NCBI RefSeq assembly: GCF_904061905.1
Contig: NZ_CAJFCI010000080.1
Span: 62,001-126,000, forward strand
Source of the DNA: Zestomonas carbonaria
Lineage (GTDB): Bacteria; Pseudomonadota; Gammaproteobacteria; Pseudomonadales; Pseudomonadaceae
Reading direction: 5' to 3'
Length of the DNA stretch: 64,000 nt
The notes beneath the pieces were generated by a model that ran no database searches, was not told where the DNA came from, and saw nothing but the letters and a program-made list of their open reading frames with translations. Positions 26,755 to 35,762 of this stretch are shown piece after piece (the stretch's first letter is position 1; every line of letters begins with the position of its first letter). The position numbers and the translations under genes were made by a program.

Positions 26755-27427
26755 ATGTCCATCTATGAGCAGGGGCTTGGCCCCCGCGCAGTAAACCATC
26801 TCGCCTTGTCCCCCCTTGGCTTCATTGAGCGAAGCGCCAGTGTCTACCCGGACTATCCGGCCGTCATTCACGGCGCCGTCCGGCGGACCTGGGCGGAAAC
26901 CTACGCGCGCTGCCGGCGTCTGGCATCCGCATTGGCCAGGCGTGGCGTGGGAGAGGGGGATACGGTTGCGGTGATGCTGCCGAACATCCCCGAGATGCCC
27001 GAGGCGCATTTCGGCGTGCCGATGGCCGGAGCGGTGTTGAATACCCTCAACACGCGCCTGGACGCGGAAACCATCGCGTTCATGTTGCGCCATGGGGAAG
27101 CCAAGGTATTGATCACGGACCAGGAGTTTCATGAGGTCATCCAGGTCGCGCTGCGGATGCTGGATACCCCGCCGCCGGTCGTTGACGTCGATGATCCCGA
27201 ATACGGGAAGGGGGAGGCGCTGGGGGCGTTGGACTATGAGACCCTGCGCCTTCGTGACCCTGAAACCAGGGACGGCCGATGTAGCGATCGCGGACATCAT
27301 CGCCTTCTGCCGGGTGCATCTGGCTCGCTTCAAGGTACCCCGCGACGTGGTGTTCGGCCCCTTGCCCAAGACCTCCACGGGAAAGATCCAGAAGTACCTG
27401 TTGCGAGAGGCTGCAAAGGATCTGTGA
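26755..27427 (+). pseudogene. Acyl-CoA synthetase with internal deletion and frameshift
   Basis: The first ~165 codons encode a normal AMP-ligase N-terminus (GFIERSASVYPDYPAVIHG, VAVMLPNIPEMPEAHFG). The frame then shifts, and the extreme C-terminus of the same family appears in another frame (VTLKPGTADVAIADIIAFCR, ARFKVPRDVVFGPL, TSTGKIQKYLL, ending 27427). The whole middle, including the P-loop and the adenylate-binding core, is missing. A full-length member is about 540 aa, so roughly 1 kb has been lost. It cannot be catalytically active. Confidence 0.9.
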
Positions 27428-27553
27428 GGCCGGGGAAGTACGAAACCACCTGGGCTACCGGCCAGAAATGACTGGTTCGTCGCGGCATAGGCTGTAGCGC
27501 TCGTGGATGTGGGCACACCATTTCTTGATTTCTTTCTGCTCTGGAGTCACCGG

Positions 27554-28720
27554 ATGAAAGCTGTCGTATGTCAGGGAGCGAAGCTCGAAGTTGCCGATCT
27601 GCCGGAGCCGGTACCTGGCCCTGGGCAGGTGCTGCTGGAGGTGCTCCGTTGCGGTATTTGTGGTTCTGACCTGCATGCGCGCCACCACTGCGACCATTGG
27701 GCTGATGTGATGGGCAGGAGTGGCTACCCGCGCTTTGCCCGCTCCGGGGAAGCGATAGTGTTCGGTCACGAATTCTGTGGCGAGGTGCTGGAGTACGGAC
27801 CAGGTTGCAGGAAGCGGCTCAAGCCTGGCACGCACGTGTGCGCATTGCCGCTACGCCGTAATGGTGAGCAGGTGGACATGATAGGCCTGTCGAGCGCTGC
27901 GCCAGGCGCCTACGCGGAGCGCCTGGTGGTGCAGGAGTCGGCAATGGTCGAGGTTCCCAATGGGCTGGACGCTGATCGAGCGGCGCTGACCGAGCCGATG
28001 GCGGTGGCCTGGCATGCCGTGGCGCGTGGCGAGGTCCGGCGGGATGGAATGGCCATCGTCATCGGCTGCGGCCCTGTCGGGCTAGCGGTGATCGCCATTC
28101 TGAAGAGCCACGGGGTGGACACTGTGGTCGCAGCCGATTTCTCGCCAGGGCGTCGGGCACTGGCGAAGTGGATGGGGGCGGATATCGTGGTCGATCCCGA
28201 GGTGGAATCTCCCTACGAAAACTGCCGGCAGCGCGACTTCGTCGAGGGAGTCGAGGATTTGATGGGGTTGGCGCTGGGGACTCGCGAGCGGCTTGAGCGG
28301 CTGCCGGTTCCCTGGTGGCATTCCTGGCGCCTTGCCGAGGCGTTGGGGGCAAAGCCCAAGGCGCCGGTGATCTTCGAATGTGTCGGTGGGCGGCGGGTGC
28401 TGCAGTCGATCATCGAGGGGGCTCCGACCTTTTCCCGTGTGGTGGTGGTGGGCGTGTGCATGTCGCCTGACACCATCGAGCCTGCATTGGCGATCAACAA
28501 GGAGCTCGACCTGCGATTCGCAGTCGGCTATTCGCCGCTGGAGTACCGCGACGCACTGCACGCTCTGGCTGACGGCAGGATCCTTTGTGACGCGATGGTG
28601 ACGGGGCACGTTGGGCTGGCAGGGGTGGCGTCCGCATTTTCGGCGCTGGGCGATGCCGACAGACACGCCAAGATCCTGATCGACCCCAAGAGCGCGCTCT
28701 CGAGCGTCGCCAGGTTTTGA
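27554..28720 (+). CDS. Zinc-dependent alcohol dehydrogenase (MDR family)
   Basis: 388 aa from the ATG at 27554. The catalytic zinc ligands are visible: Cys in CGICGSDLHAR and GHEF about 40 residues on. The Rossmann motif VIGCGPVGLAVI binds NAD(P). The four-cysteine structural zinc loop is absent. An insertion around 215-255 makes it longer than simple ADHs. It probably oxidises an alcohol or diol of the pathway served by the ligase at 25032. It is followed 100 bp later by the SDR; a small palindrome (GCCCACC-at-GGTGGGC) lies in that gap. Confidence 0.88.
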   Translation: MKAVVCQGAKLEVADLPEPVPGPGQVLLEVLRCGICGSDLHARHHCDHWADVMGRSGYPRFARSGEAIVFGHEFCGEVLEYGPGCRKRLKPGTHVCALPLRRNGEQVDMIGLSSAAPGAYAERLVVQESAMVEVPNGLDADRAALTEPMAVAWHAVARGEVRRDGMAIVIGCGPVGLAVIAILKSHGVDTVVAADFSPGRRALAKWMGADIVVDPEVESPYENCRQRDFVEGVEDLMGLALGTRERLERLPVPWWHSWRLAEALGAKPKAPVIFECVGGRRVLQSIIEGAPTFSRVVVVGVCMSPDTIEPALAINKELDLRFAVGYSPLEYRDALHALADGRILCDAMVTGHVGLAGVASAFSALGDADRHAKILIDPKSALSSVARF

Positions 28721-28820
28721 CGGCAGTGACTGCAAGACATTCGTTGAGTGATGGCGAGCCCACCCATGGTGGGCGGCCCACGGCTGGTTGGCCGGTGGGT
28801 TGACTGGTAGGGGGTATTCG

Positions 28821-29675
28821 GTGAGCAAGTGCGATCTTCAAGGCAAGAGGGTATTGGTGACCGGAGCGGCGTCCGGCATCGGGTTGGAAATCGCGGATGC
28901 CTTCGCTCGTCGCGGGGCACGTGTATTTCTCGTGGATATCGACCCGGAGGCATTGCAGCGGGCACGGCGGAGTGTCGAGCTGGCGGGCGCCGAATGCTCC
29001 GTGGAGGTGTGCAATGTCGCCGACGAGTCGGCGGTGCAAGCGCTGGCGGAGCGCGTGCATGCCGAAGGCGGCCCCATCGACGTATTGGTCAATAACGCCG
29101 GGGTGTTTTTCCTGGGTGGTTTCCAGGAGACACCGATTGCGGCGTGGCGTCGCCTGTTGGATATCAACCTGCTTGGCGTGCTGCACATGACGCGAGCTTT
29201 CCTGCCCGCGATGCAGGCCTGTGCCGGCCGACGTCGGATCGTGAATGTCGCCTCGCTTGCGGGTTTTCTGCCAGCGCCCAACATGTCGGCCTATGCTGCC
29301 AGCAAGCATGCCGTGATCGGACTCTCGGAGGTCCTGGCAATGGAGCTTGCGGCCGCGACTTGTGTCGGCGAGGTCGGAGTACTGGTGGTCTGCCCGGGGA
29401 TCATCAACACACCGTTGGCCCAGGGGCCGGCGATCGGCAGCAATATCAGCGAGCGCCAGTTGGCGGCCCTGCGAACCTACTATGCGCGAGAAGGCTGTCA
29501 TCCGCGCCTGGTCGCCGAAGGCATCGCCGAACGGCTATGGAGCGAGCAACCCTTTTTGTTCGTTGGCCCCCAGGCTCGTCCTGGGCACCTGTTGACCCGT
29601 CTGTCTCGACGCTTGGCAAGAGCCCTGTCGATTCGTTCGGCGCGCGCCAACGGTTACCTTGAACCGATGCCATGA
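28821..29675 (+). CDS. Short-chain dehydrogenase/reductase
   Basis: 284 aa, read from a GTG at 28821 with TAGGGGG upstream; an ATG at 28788 is possible but has no better ribosome site. Cofactor motif TGAASGIG near the N-terminus, NNAGVF, and the catalytic Ser-Tyr-Lys in NVASLAGF and SAYAASKHAV. Longer than the classical 250 aa, with a C-terminal extension seen in SDRs acting on bulky lipids or sterols. The stop overlaps the next gene as ATGA (29672-29675). Probably acts with the neighbouring ADH on a hydroxyl/keto intermediate. Confidence 0.88.
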   Translation: MSKCDLQGKRVLVTGAASGIGLEIADAFARRGARVFLVDIDPEALQRARRSVELAGAECSVEVCNVADESAVQALAERVHAEGGPIDVLVNNAGVFFLGGFQETPIAAWRRLLDINLLGVLHMTRAFLPAMQACAGRRRIVNVASLAGFLPAPNMSAYAASKHAVIGLSEVLAMELAAATCVGEVGVLVVCPGIINTPLAQGPAIGSNISERQLAALRTYYAREGCHPRLVAEGIAERLWSEQPFLFVGPQARPGHLLTRLSRRLARALSIRSARANGYLEPMP

Positions 29676-30670
29676 ACCGGTTGGCAGGGAACACGTGGGA
29701 GGTGCTTTGCTCCGTGATGGGAGAGACTGCGCCCCACGGCCTCTTGGGGGCGGGGCTTCGTCTCGTTTCTGCTGTGATGTTGAGCCTCGCCATCCCCGGT
29801 CTGGCGCTCGCGAGCGAAGGAGCCATGACGCGCCATTCCCCTGGACTCCTGGCCCTTCCCATGGCTGGTGCGGTGCCTCCGCCAGGCAATTACTGGAGTG
29901 TTTCAGCGCTTCACTACGCCGGGAGTACTGGAAGGAGTCTTGAGCTGCCGATTGCCGGAGAGATTCGCACAGGGCTCGATGCCGAGCTGTGGGGGCTGGC
30001 CGCCACCGGGCTATGGGTGCCGGATATCCAGCCCTCGGCTGGCGCAACCTTTGCCGTGAGCTTGACGCTGCCTTTTCAATACATGGAGGTGACCGGTCAT
30101 GTGAATGGCTTCCAGCGCACGGATACCGGCGGCCCGCTCGGCGACATTGTCGTTGCCCCTACATGGGGTTGGACCTTCGACGACCAGTTCGTGTCGACAG
30201 CTCTGCGCATCTACTCGCCGACGGGGAGTTACGATGAGGACTCGTTGGCCAATACAGGACTGAACTACTGGACCTTTGCGCCGACGGTTGCCTATACCCA
30301 TCTCGATATGGCTACGGGAAGGGACCTCAGCATCGTCGCAGGGCTCGACTTCAATACGAGAAACGACACCACTGGATTTAGGAGTGGTGTCATTGCGCAC
30401 ATCGATGCGTTGTGGCTTCGGCCGATCTCGCCGCACTGGGCATTCGGGGGCTTTGCTTCGCTGCTCCGGCAGATTTCCGATGACGACGGCCCCTATGCGG
30501 AATCGCTGGATGGATTCCGTGGTCGGGTCTGGTCGGTGGGGCCTGTGGTGAAGTTCACTTCCGGCGCTGAGGAACAGGTCACGGCCACGTTCAACTGGGC
30601 ACCCGAGTTTGGCGTCGAGAACCGTCTGGAAGGCGATGGGTTATACCTGTCAGTTTCAGGGAGGCTCTGA
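29672..30670 (+). CDS. Outer-membrane MetA/SphA-type transporter
   Basis: 332 aa. The signal sequence (AVMLSLAIPGLALA, cleaved before SEGAM) is followed by a beta-barrel protein of the 'phenol degradation meta pathway' family (PF13557-like), with alternating aromatic strands and a C-terminal LSVSGRL. These proteins help hydrophobic substrates cross the outer membrane. Starts further in (GTG 29714 or ATG 29717, with GGAGGT upstream) would give a more compact signal peptide; I kept the overlapping ATG. Last gene of the right-hand catabolic block. Confidence 0.82.
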   Translation: MNRLAGNTWEVLCSVMGETAPHGLLGAGLRLVSAVMLSLAIPGLALASEGAMTRHSPGLLALPMAGAVPPPGNYWSVSALHYAGSTGRSLELPIAGEIRTGLDAELWGLAATGLWVPDIQPSAGATFAVSLTLPFQYMEVTGHVNGFQRTDTGGPLGDIVVAPTWGWTFDDQFVSTALRIYSPTGSYDEDSLANTGLNYWTFAPTVAYTHLDMATGRDLSIVAGLDFNTRNDTTGFRSGVIAHIDALWLRPISPHWAFGGFASLLRQISDDDGPYAESLDGFRGRVWSVGPVVKFTSGAEEQVTATFNWAPEFGVENRLEGDGLYLSVSGRL

Positions 30671-31242
30671 TTACCCATCGGCGTTTTGAGTCTGGCGACA
30701 CGTTGTGTTCTCGTGTCGCAGGTGACGACCTGTGGGCGCAACGCGCTCTTGAAATGGCTTTCTTGCGACGTATCGGCTCACGCTCCGGTGATAGCGAGGA
30801 TCGTCGTGGGACGCCTGGCTGGCAACATCTGGGCGCGGCCAGAGGGAGTCGGTATGGTGTTGGGCCATTCCCGGTGCTGTTTTGAAGATGCTGCTCTATC
30901 CCCATGGGCGGCGGTGGAGATGCTTTTCTGGGCTCAGGGACTTTGGCGGGGAATCGTTGAAAATCGTCCGGCATCGTTGGGCATCGATTGCAGCGAGCAC
31001 CATTTCCTAGTGTTTAAAAATCAAATCCTTATACCAAGGCGGTTTGTGTAGTGGGCTGCTGATCCCGGACACCGATTCAGGCGAAAACCCTCGCCTTTAG
31101 AGAGAGGCCTGCCAACGCTGCCCGAACCTCCGTGGTACCGATCAGCACCGCCAGTAAAGCCAGACGTTCCCGTGTCAGGACCATGCCGTCGATCTCCGAT
31201 GAAGCAAGCGAGCCGGTTGGCCGGCTCGCTTGCTGCCAGCCC
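30671..31242. other. Long intergenic region
   Basis: About 570 bp without a credible gene. Contents: a hairpin GCGACACG/CGTGTCGC (30695-30719, 9-base loop, no T-run), the second copy of the 67-bp repeat (30932-30998) with its TTTAAAAA tail, and a small hairpin AGGCGA-aaaccc-TCGCCT-TT near 31079-31098. The pattern suggests a decayed integration site or element end. Confidence 0.5.
30932..30998 (+). repeat. 67-bp dispersed repeat, copy 2
   Basis: 60 of 67 positions match the copy at 8877-8943, same orientation, and the AT-rich tail is shared. No tRNA-Pro fragment follows this copy. Confidence 0.7.
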
Positions 31243-32862
31243 CTATGCCCGTCCTTCGTTCGGGTGGTTGAACGCCAGGAAGTGCCGCACCACGGGTCTG
31301 GCTTCGCCTCGATGGAAACGCAGTACTTCGCTCTGGATATCGGCGTCCGCCTTGGAAACCCGATGATGCTGGCGCAAATGTTCGGCCCAGGATTCGACCT
31401 GGAACCATTCGAGCATCAGCTCCGGATCGGCCGCATCCTCGGTGATGCCCCAGGCGTAGGCGCCATCGCGACGACGCTCGGACGACAGCCGGGCCAGTGC
31501 CTTCAGGAAGTCGGCACGGTCCTCCGTCGCGACGCGGTATTCGATCTGGATCAGCACCGGTCCCCGGTCATGCTCGACCGGCGCCGCTGTCAGTGGCTCG
31601 GGCCAGTGTCTGGAGGGCACCAGGTCGGCCTCGCCCTTGGGCAGCTTGAGCCGGTGGGCGACCAGGCCCACCGCGACCAGCCCGGCGGCCCCCGCCAGCA
31701 GTGTGAAGGGCACGCCGATCAGTGTCGCCACCGCGCCCCAGCTCAGGCTACCCGCGGTCATGGCACCGTTGAACACCGTGAGATACACCGCCAGCGAGCG
31801 ACCGCGCACCCAGTTGGGGAGGATGGACTGTGCCACGCCATTGAGTGTGGTCAGCGCAATGATCCAGGCCGCACCCAGCGCCAGCAAGGCAGCCACCGCC
31901 ATCCATTGCGGCGGCGCGAGCGAGAGGAAGGCCATGACCGACGCCGTCACCAGCGCCGCCGCCAGCAGCAGGCCGTCGGCATTCAGGCGTTCGCGCAGCT
32001 TCGGCAGGATGATGGCTCCAGCGATCGCGCCCAGGCCGACGGCGCCAAGCAGGATGCCGTAAAAACCGGCGCCACCGCCGAGCAGGCCGCGCGCGACCAG
32101 CGGCAGCAGTGCCCAGACCGAACTGGCCAGGGCGAAGAACACGAAGGCGCGAACCAGGACGACATGCAGCTCGCGGCTGGCGCGGGCGTAACGTAGTCCC
32201 GCCCGGAATGCTCCAGGGAAGCGCTCGGCCAGCACATCCTGCGCGGCCACCGGTCGCCGCCACCACAGTAGCGCGGAGATGACGAAAACATAGGTGATGA
32301 CATCCACCCCATAGGTGAATGCCGCTCCCAGGCTGGCGAGGATAAGACCACCCAGCGCCGGGCCGATGGCGCGGGCGATGTTGATCCCCAGCGAATTGAG
32401 CGCCACCGCGTTCTTGAGGTCTTTCTTCTCCACCAGTTCGGGCACGATGGCCTGCCAGGTCGGCCCCATCAGCGCCGCGCCGATGCCGCCGAGGAACGTC
32501 AGGGCCACCAGCGAGGCGACCGACTGCAGACCGGCGTACGACAGCAGCATCAGGCAAATGCTGACACTGGCCAGCAGGAGTTGGATGGCGATCAGGAACT
32601 TGCGCCGGTCGAGAATATCGGACAGCACGCCGGCGGGAATGGCCAGCAGGAAAATCGGCAGTGTCGCAGCGGCCTGCACCAGCGCGACGGCCGCTGGCGA
32701 TGGCGACAGGTCCGTCATGATCCAGGCGCTGGCGACATCGCGGATGAAGCTGCCGGTGTTGCCGATGATCGTCGCGATCCACAGGACTGCAAACAGCGTT
32801 TGTCGCAGGGGAGCGAAACTACCGGCAGAGGCGGAAACGGACTGTGATGATTCCTTGCTCAT
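31243..32862 (-). CDS. MFS transporter (EntS-like) with C-terminal monooxygenase-like domain
   Basis: 539 aa from the ATG at 32862, which overlaps the DoxX stop (ATGA). About 400 residues form 12 membrane helices of the MFS_3/enterobactin-exporter-like group (SDILDRRKFLIAIQLLLA is the typical loop). The last ~110 residues (VLIQIEYRVATEDRADFLKA onward) look like a soluble ferredoxin-like antibiotic-biosynthesis-monooxygenase fold, a known attachment in this group. Last gene of the operon starting at 37314. Export of a small toxic compound is the usual guess. Confidence 0.88.
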   Translation of the reverse strand: MSKESSQSVSASAGSFAPLRQTLFAVLWIATIIGNTGSFIRDVASAWIMTDLSPSPAAVALVQAAATLPIFLLAIPAGVLSDILDRRKFLIAIQLLLASVSICLMLLSYAGLQSVASLVALTFLGGIGAALMGPTWQAIVPELVEKKDLKNAVALNSLGINIARAIGPALGGLILASLGAAFTYGVDVITYVFVISALLWWRRPVAAQDVLAERFPGAFRAGLRYARASRELHVVLVRAFVFFALASSVWALLPLVARGLLGGGAGFYGILLGAVGLGAIAGAIILPKLRERLNADGLLLAAALVTASVMAFLSLAPPQWMAVAALLALGAAWIIALTTLNGVAQSILPNWVRGRSLAVYLTVFNGAMTAGSLSWGAVATLIGVPFTLLAGAAGLVAVGLVAHRLKLPKGEADLVPSRHWPEPLTAAPVEHDRGPVLIQIEYRVATEDRADFLKALARLSSERRRDGAYAWGITEDAADPELMLEWFQVESWAEHLRQHHRVSKADADIQSEVLRFHRGEARPVVRHFLAFNHPNEGRA

Positions 32863-33302
32863 GATGCCTCCCGTTCTTTCAGGTCCAGCCAGGCGACCAG
32901 CAGGAACCCACCTACCAGTCCGAGATGTTCGAAGAACGAATTGGCGGCCATGAAGCGCTCCTGTCCGGCTGGCAGTTCCCAGAAGCGCAGGGCGATGCCG
33001 GTGGCCAGCAAGGTGAACCCTGCCAACCCCAACGCTCCCAGCCAACGCAGCCAGCCGGCGAGAATCATCACGGAGGCCCCCAGCTCGAGCAGAATCACCA
33101 GCACCGCGAACAGCGGTGCCGGTGACAAGCCGAAATGGATCATCTCGCCGATTGCGCCCGGAAAGTCCGTGAGCTTGGCCAACCCTCCTTGCAGGTAAGC
33201 CGCACACAGGCCGAGGTAGGCGACGAAGCGCGCGGCAGGCGAGCCGAGCACCGGCCGCACGGTAGCGGCCAGCTTGCGCCCGAGCGAGTTGGACGTTGGC
33301 AT
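32859..33302 (-). CDS. DoxX-family membrane protein
   Basis: 147 aa with four predicted membrane helices (for example LFAVLVILLELGASVMILAG and ALGLAGFTLLATGIAL). DoxX proteins are inner-membrane partners of oxidoreductases, linked to thiol and oxidative stress handling. It overlaps the MFS start and lies 11 bp after the amidohydrolase stop, so it is translated as part of the six-gene operon. The specific partner is unknown. Confidence 0.85.
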   Translation of the reverse strand: MPTSNSLGRKLAATVRPVLGSPAARFVAYLGLCAAYLQGGLAKLTDFPGAIGEMIHFGLSPAPLFAVLVILLELGASVMILAGWLRWLGALGLAGFTLLATGIALRFWELPAGQERFMAANSFFEHLGLVGGFLLVAWLDLKEREAS

Positions 33303-33313
33303 GGGACAGTCTC

Positions 33314-35314
33314 CTACACGGCCCAGCAGGAGCAGCCCAGGGCGCCGAAGAAACTCCTGGCGTCCGACACCGGGGCGTTGGAGGCCCAGGCACGCGCATG
33401 ATCATGGCCATGCAGGCCGCAGGAGCTGGCGCAGCCGCACGAAGCCGCGGCCTGGGCGCGTAGCGGCGCCAGCGAGTTCCTTCCAGCGCCCTCGGGCTCG
33501 CCCCAGGCGCCATAGCCCTTGAAGGTACGGGTCGGCGACCAGTCGGGCATGGCCGGCGGCAGCGGGTTGTCGTCCAGCGGCGCGAAGTCGCCCGCACCAT
33601 AGACCACGCGCCCGCCAACCACGGTCAGGTCGGAGGTGAGGAAGGAGATTTCATCCTCGGGCACCGTGAAGTAGTCCTTGCTCGGCACGATCAGGTCGGC
33701 GAACTGACCAGCCTGGATGCGGCCGCGCTTGCCTTCCTCGTTGGAGAACCAGGCGACGTTCTCGGTCCACATGCGCAGCGCCGTCTCGCGGTCGAGCAGG
33801 TTGGCCCGCGGATACAGCCCGAGGCCGCCGACTGTCTTGCCAGTGACCATCCAGGACAGCGACACCCAGGGGTTGTAGGAGGCCACACGGGTAGCGTCGG
33901 TGCCGGCCGAGACCTTCACGCCCTTTTCCAGCATGCGCTTGACCGGCGGCGTTGCCTCGGCGGCGCGGGCGCCGTAGCGCTCGACGAAGTACTCGCCCTG
34001 GTAGGCCATGCGGTGCTGCACGGCGATGCCGCCGCCGAGCGCCGCGATACGGTCGATGGACTTCTCCGAGATGGTCTCGGCGTGATCGAAGAACCAGTTG
34101 ATTCCGGCAAGCGGGATGTCCTGGTTGACCTTCTCGAACACGTCCAGCGCGCGCGTGATGGTTTCGTCGTAGGTCGCGTGCAACCGCCAGGGCCACTTGT
34201 TCTGCGCGAGGATGCGCACCACTTCCTCGAGTTCACCCTCCATCTCCGGCGGCATGTCGGGCCGTGGCTGGCGGAAGTCCTCGAAGTCCGCCGCCGAGAA
34301 CACCAGCATCTCGCCGGCGCCATTGTGGCGGAAGTAGTCGGTGCCCTGCTTGTACTTCACGCTGGAGGTCCACTTGAGGAAGTCCTCCTTCTCTTCCTTG
34401 GGCTTCTGCGTGAACAGGTTGTAGGCCAGCCGCACGGTCATCTGGCCCTCGTCGGCCAGCTTCTGGATCACCGCGTAGTCGTCGGGGTAGTTCTGGAAGC
34501 CGCCGCCGGCGTCGATCACCCCGGTCACGCCGAGGCGGTTGAGTTCGCGCATGAAGTGGCGCGTGGAATTGACCTGGTAGTCGAACGGCAGCTTGGGCCC
34601 CTTGGCCAGGGTCGCGTAGAGGATCATCGCATTGGGCTTGGCCAGCAGCAGGCCGGTGGGGTTGCCGTTGGCGTCGCGGGTGATCTGGCCGCCCGGGGGC
34701 TCGGGTGTGTCCTTGGTGTAGCCGACGGCACGCAGGGCTGCGCCGTTGAGCAGTGCGCGATCGTAGAGGTGCAGCAGGAACACCGGCGTGTCGGGCGCGA
34801 CCGCGTTGATCTCGGCGATGGTCGGCAGGCGCTTCTCGACGAACTGCTGCTCGGTGAAGCCGCCGACCACGCGAACCCATTGTGGCGCGGGGGTGATAGC
34901 CACCTGGCGCCTGAGCATGTCCATGGCGTCGGCCAGCGAACGCACGCCGTCCCAGCGCAGCTCCAGGTTGTAATTGAGACCGCCGCGGATCACGTGGGTG
35001 TGGTTGTCGAACAGGCCGGGCAGCACGCTGCGGCGCTTGAGGTCGACGACCCGGGTGGCGGAACCCGCCAGGGCCATGATCTCCTGGTCCGATCCTACGG
35101 CGAGGAACTTGCCGTCCTTGATGGCGACGGCGCTGGCGACGGGATTGGCGTGATCGAGCGTGGTGATCTGGCCATTGCGGAAGATGATTTCGGGAACGGA
35201 ATCGGTCACGGTGGACTCTCCTGTTCTGAGGATTTCGGCGACGGCGTTGCGTCCCAATGCGCTACCCAGCGCCAGCGTCGAGGCGGCGCCGAGGAATTTT
35301 CGACGGGATGTCAT
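33314..35314 (-). CDS. Exported YtcJ-like amidohydrolase (Tat signal)
   Basis: 666 aa. The N-terminus has a twin-arginine signal (TSRRKFLGAASTLALGSALG). The body is an amidohydrolase of the YtcJ/imidazolonepropionase-like group: FDNHTHVIRGG provides the metal-binding HxH, and a later HAT and DATRV supply other ligand regions. The C-terminal ~35 residues are rich in Cys and His (SCGCASSCGLHGHDHA and GALGCSCWA), an extra metal-binding-looking tail. Likely a periplasmic hydrolase of an amide or cyclic amide. Same operon as the isochorismatase-like gene. Confidence 0.88.
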   Translation of the reverse strand: MTSRRKFLGAASTLALGSALGRNAVAEILRTGESTVTDSVPEIIFRNGQITTLDHANPVASAVAIKDGKFLAVGSDQEIMALAGSATRVVDLKRRSVLPGLFDNHTHVIRGGLNYNLELRWDGVRSLADAMDMLRRQVAITPAPQWVRVVGGFTEQQFVEKRLPTIAEINAVAPDTPVFLLHLYDRALLNGAALRAVGYTKDTPEPPGGQITRDANGNPTGLLLAKPNAMILYATLAKGPKLPFDYQVNSTRHFMRELNRLGVTGVIDAGGGFQNYPDDYAVIQKLADEGQMTVRLAYNLFTQKPKEEKEDFLKWTSSVKYKQGTDYFRHNGAGEMLVFSAADFEDFRQPRPDMPPEMEGELEEVVRILAQNKWPWRLHATYDETITRALDVFEKVNQDIPLAGINWFFDHAETISEKSIDRIAALGGGIAVQHRMAYQGEYFVERYGARAAEATPPVKRMLEKGVKVSAGTDATRVASYNPWVSLSWMVTGKTVGGLGLYPRANLLDRETALRMWTENVAWFSNEEGKRGRIQAGQFADLIVPSKDYFTVPEDEISFLTSDLTVVGGRVVYGAGDFAPLDDNPLPPAMPDWSPTRTFKGYGAWGEPEGAGRNSLAPLRAQAAASCGCASSCGLHGHDHARAWASNAPVSDARSFFGALGCSCWAV

Positions 35315-35397
35315 AGGTGGCGGCCCTCATATCCGGGGGTTCGACAATGCTCGCCCCAGAGGCCGTTGCCTGGTGGGCGAGCGCCAAGACAGCTTGT

Positions 35398-35670
35398 TCA
35401 GGTCCGCTCGGTTTCCTCCGCCTGCGGTTCGGCGTGGCGGCCGGGCAGTTGGCCGAACAGATGGCTGGTGGCCTGCGTCTTGTCGCAGGCGGCACTGAAG
35501 GCCGTGCCGCCGAGCAGTTGCTTACCGATCGGGATGATCTGTTCGCCGACCAGAATGCCGAGCAGCCCGACCAGGGCAACCAGGGGCGGCGCCGGCGAGC
35601 GCACGTTGAGCAGGCTGTAGACGACACCGACCAGCAGGCCGGCGCCCAGGGACAGGACATAGAGCTTCAT
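35398..35670 (-). CDS. XapX domain protein
   Basis: 90 aa. Two membrane helices (LYVLSLGAGLLVGVVYSLL and LVALVGLLGILVGEQIIP) define the small XapX/DUF1427 family, of unknown function and often next to hydrolases. It has a hydrophilic tail rich in Glu/Gln. It lies between the isochorismatase-like gene (93 bp) and the amidohydrolase (84 bp). Confidence 0.85.
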   Translation of the reverse strand: MKLYVLSLGAGLLVGVVYSLLNVRSPAPPLVALVGLLGILVGEQIIPIGKQLLGGTAFSAACDKTQATSHLFGQLPGRHAEPQAEETERT

Positions 35671-35762
35671 GCTTCACCTCGCTTCACGGCACCGGTGTGC
35701 CGATGCTCCCGTGGCGTGGAGCCATCGCCCGCAGGCGCGCGACGGCTCCTGCCACAGCGGGC

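Noticed and set aside
28756..28772. GCCCACC-at-GGTGGGC palindrome as a terminator or operator
   Set aside because: No T-run, and a similar short string occurs by chance inside the pirin gene; not enough to assign a function.
31043..31100. Possible second tRNA-like 3' end after the second 67-bp repeat
   Set aside because: GATCCCGGACACC followed by a small hairpin looked suggestive, but there is no T-arm with a TTCRANY loop, so no tRNA remnant can be claimed.
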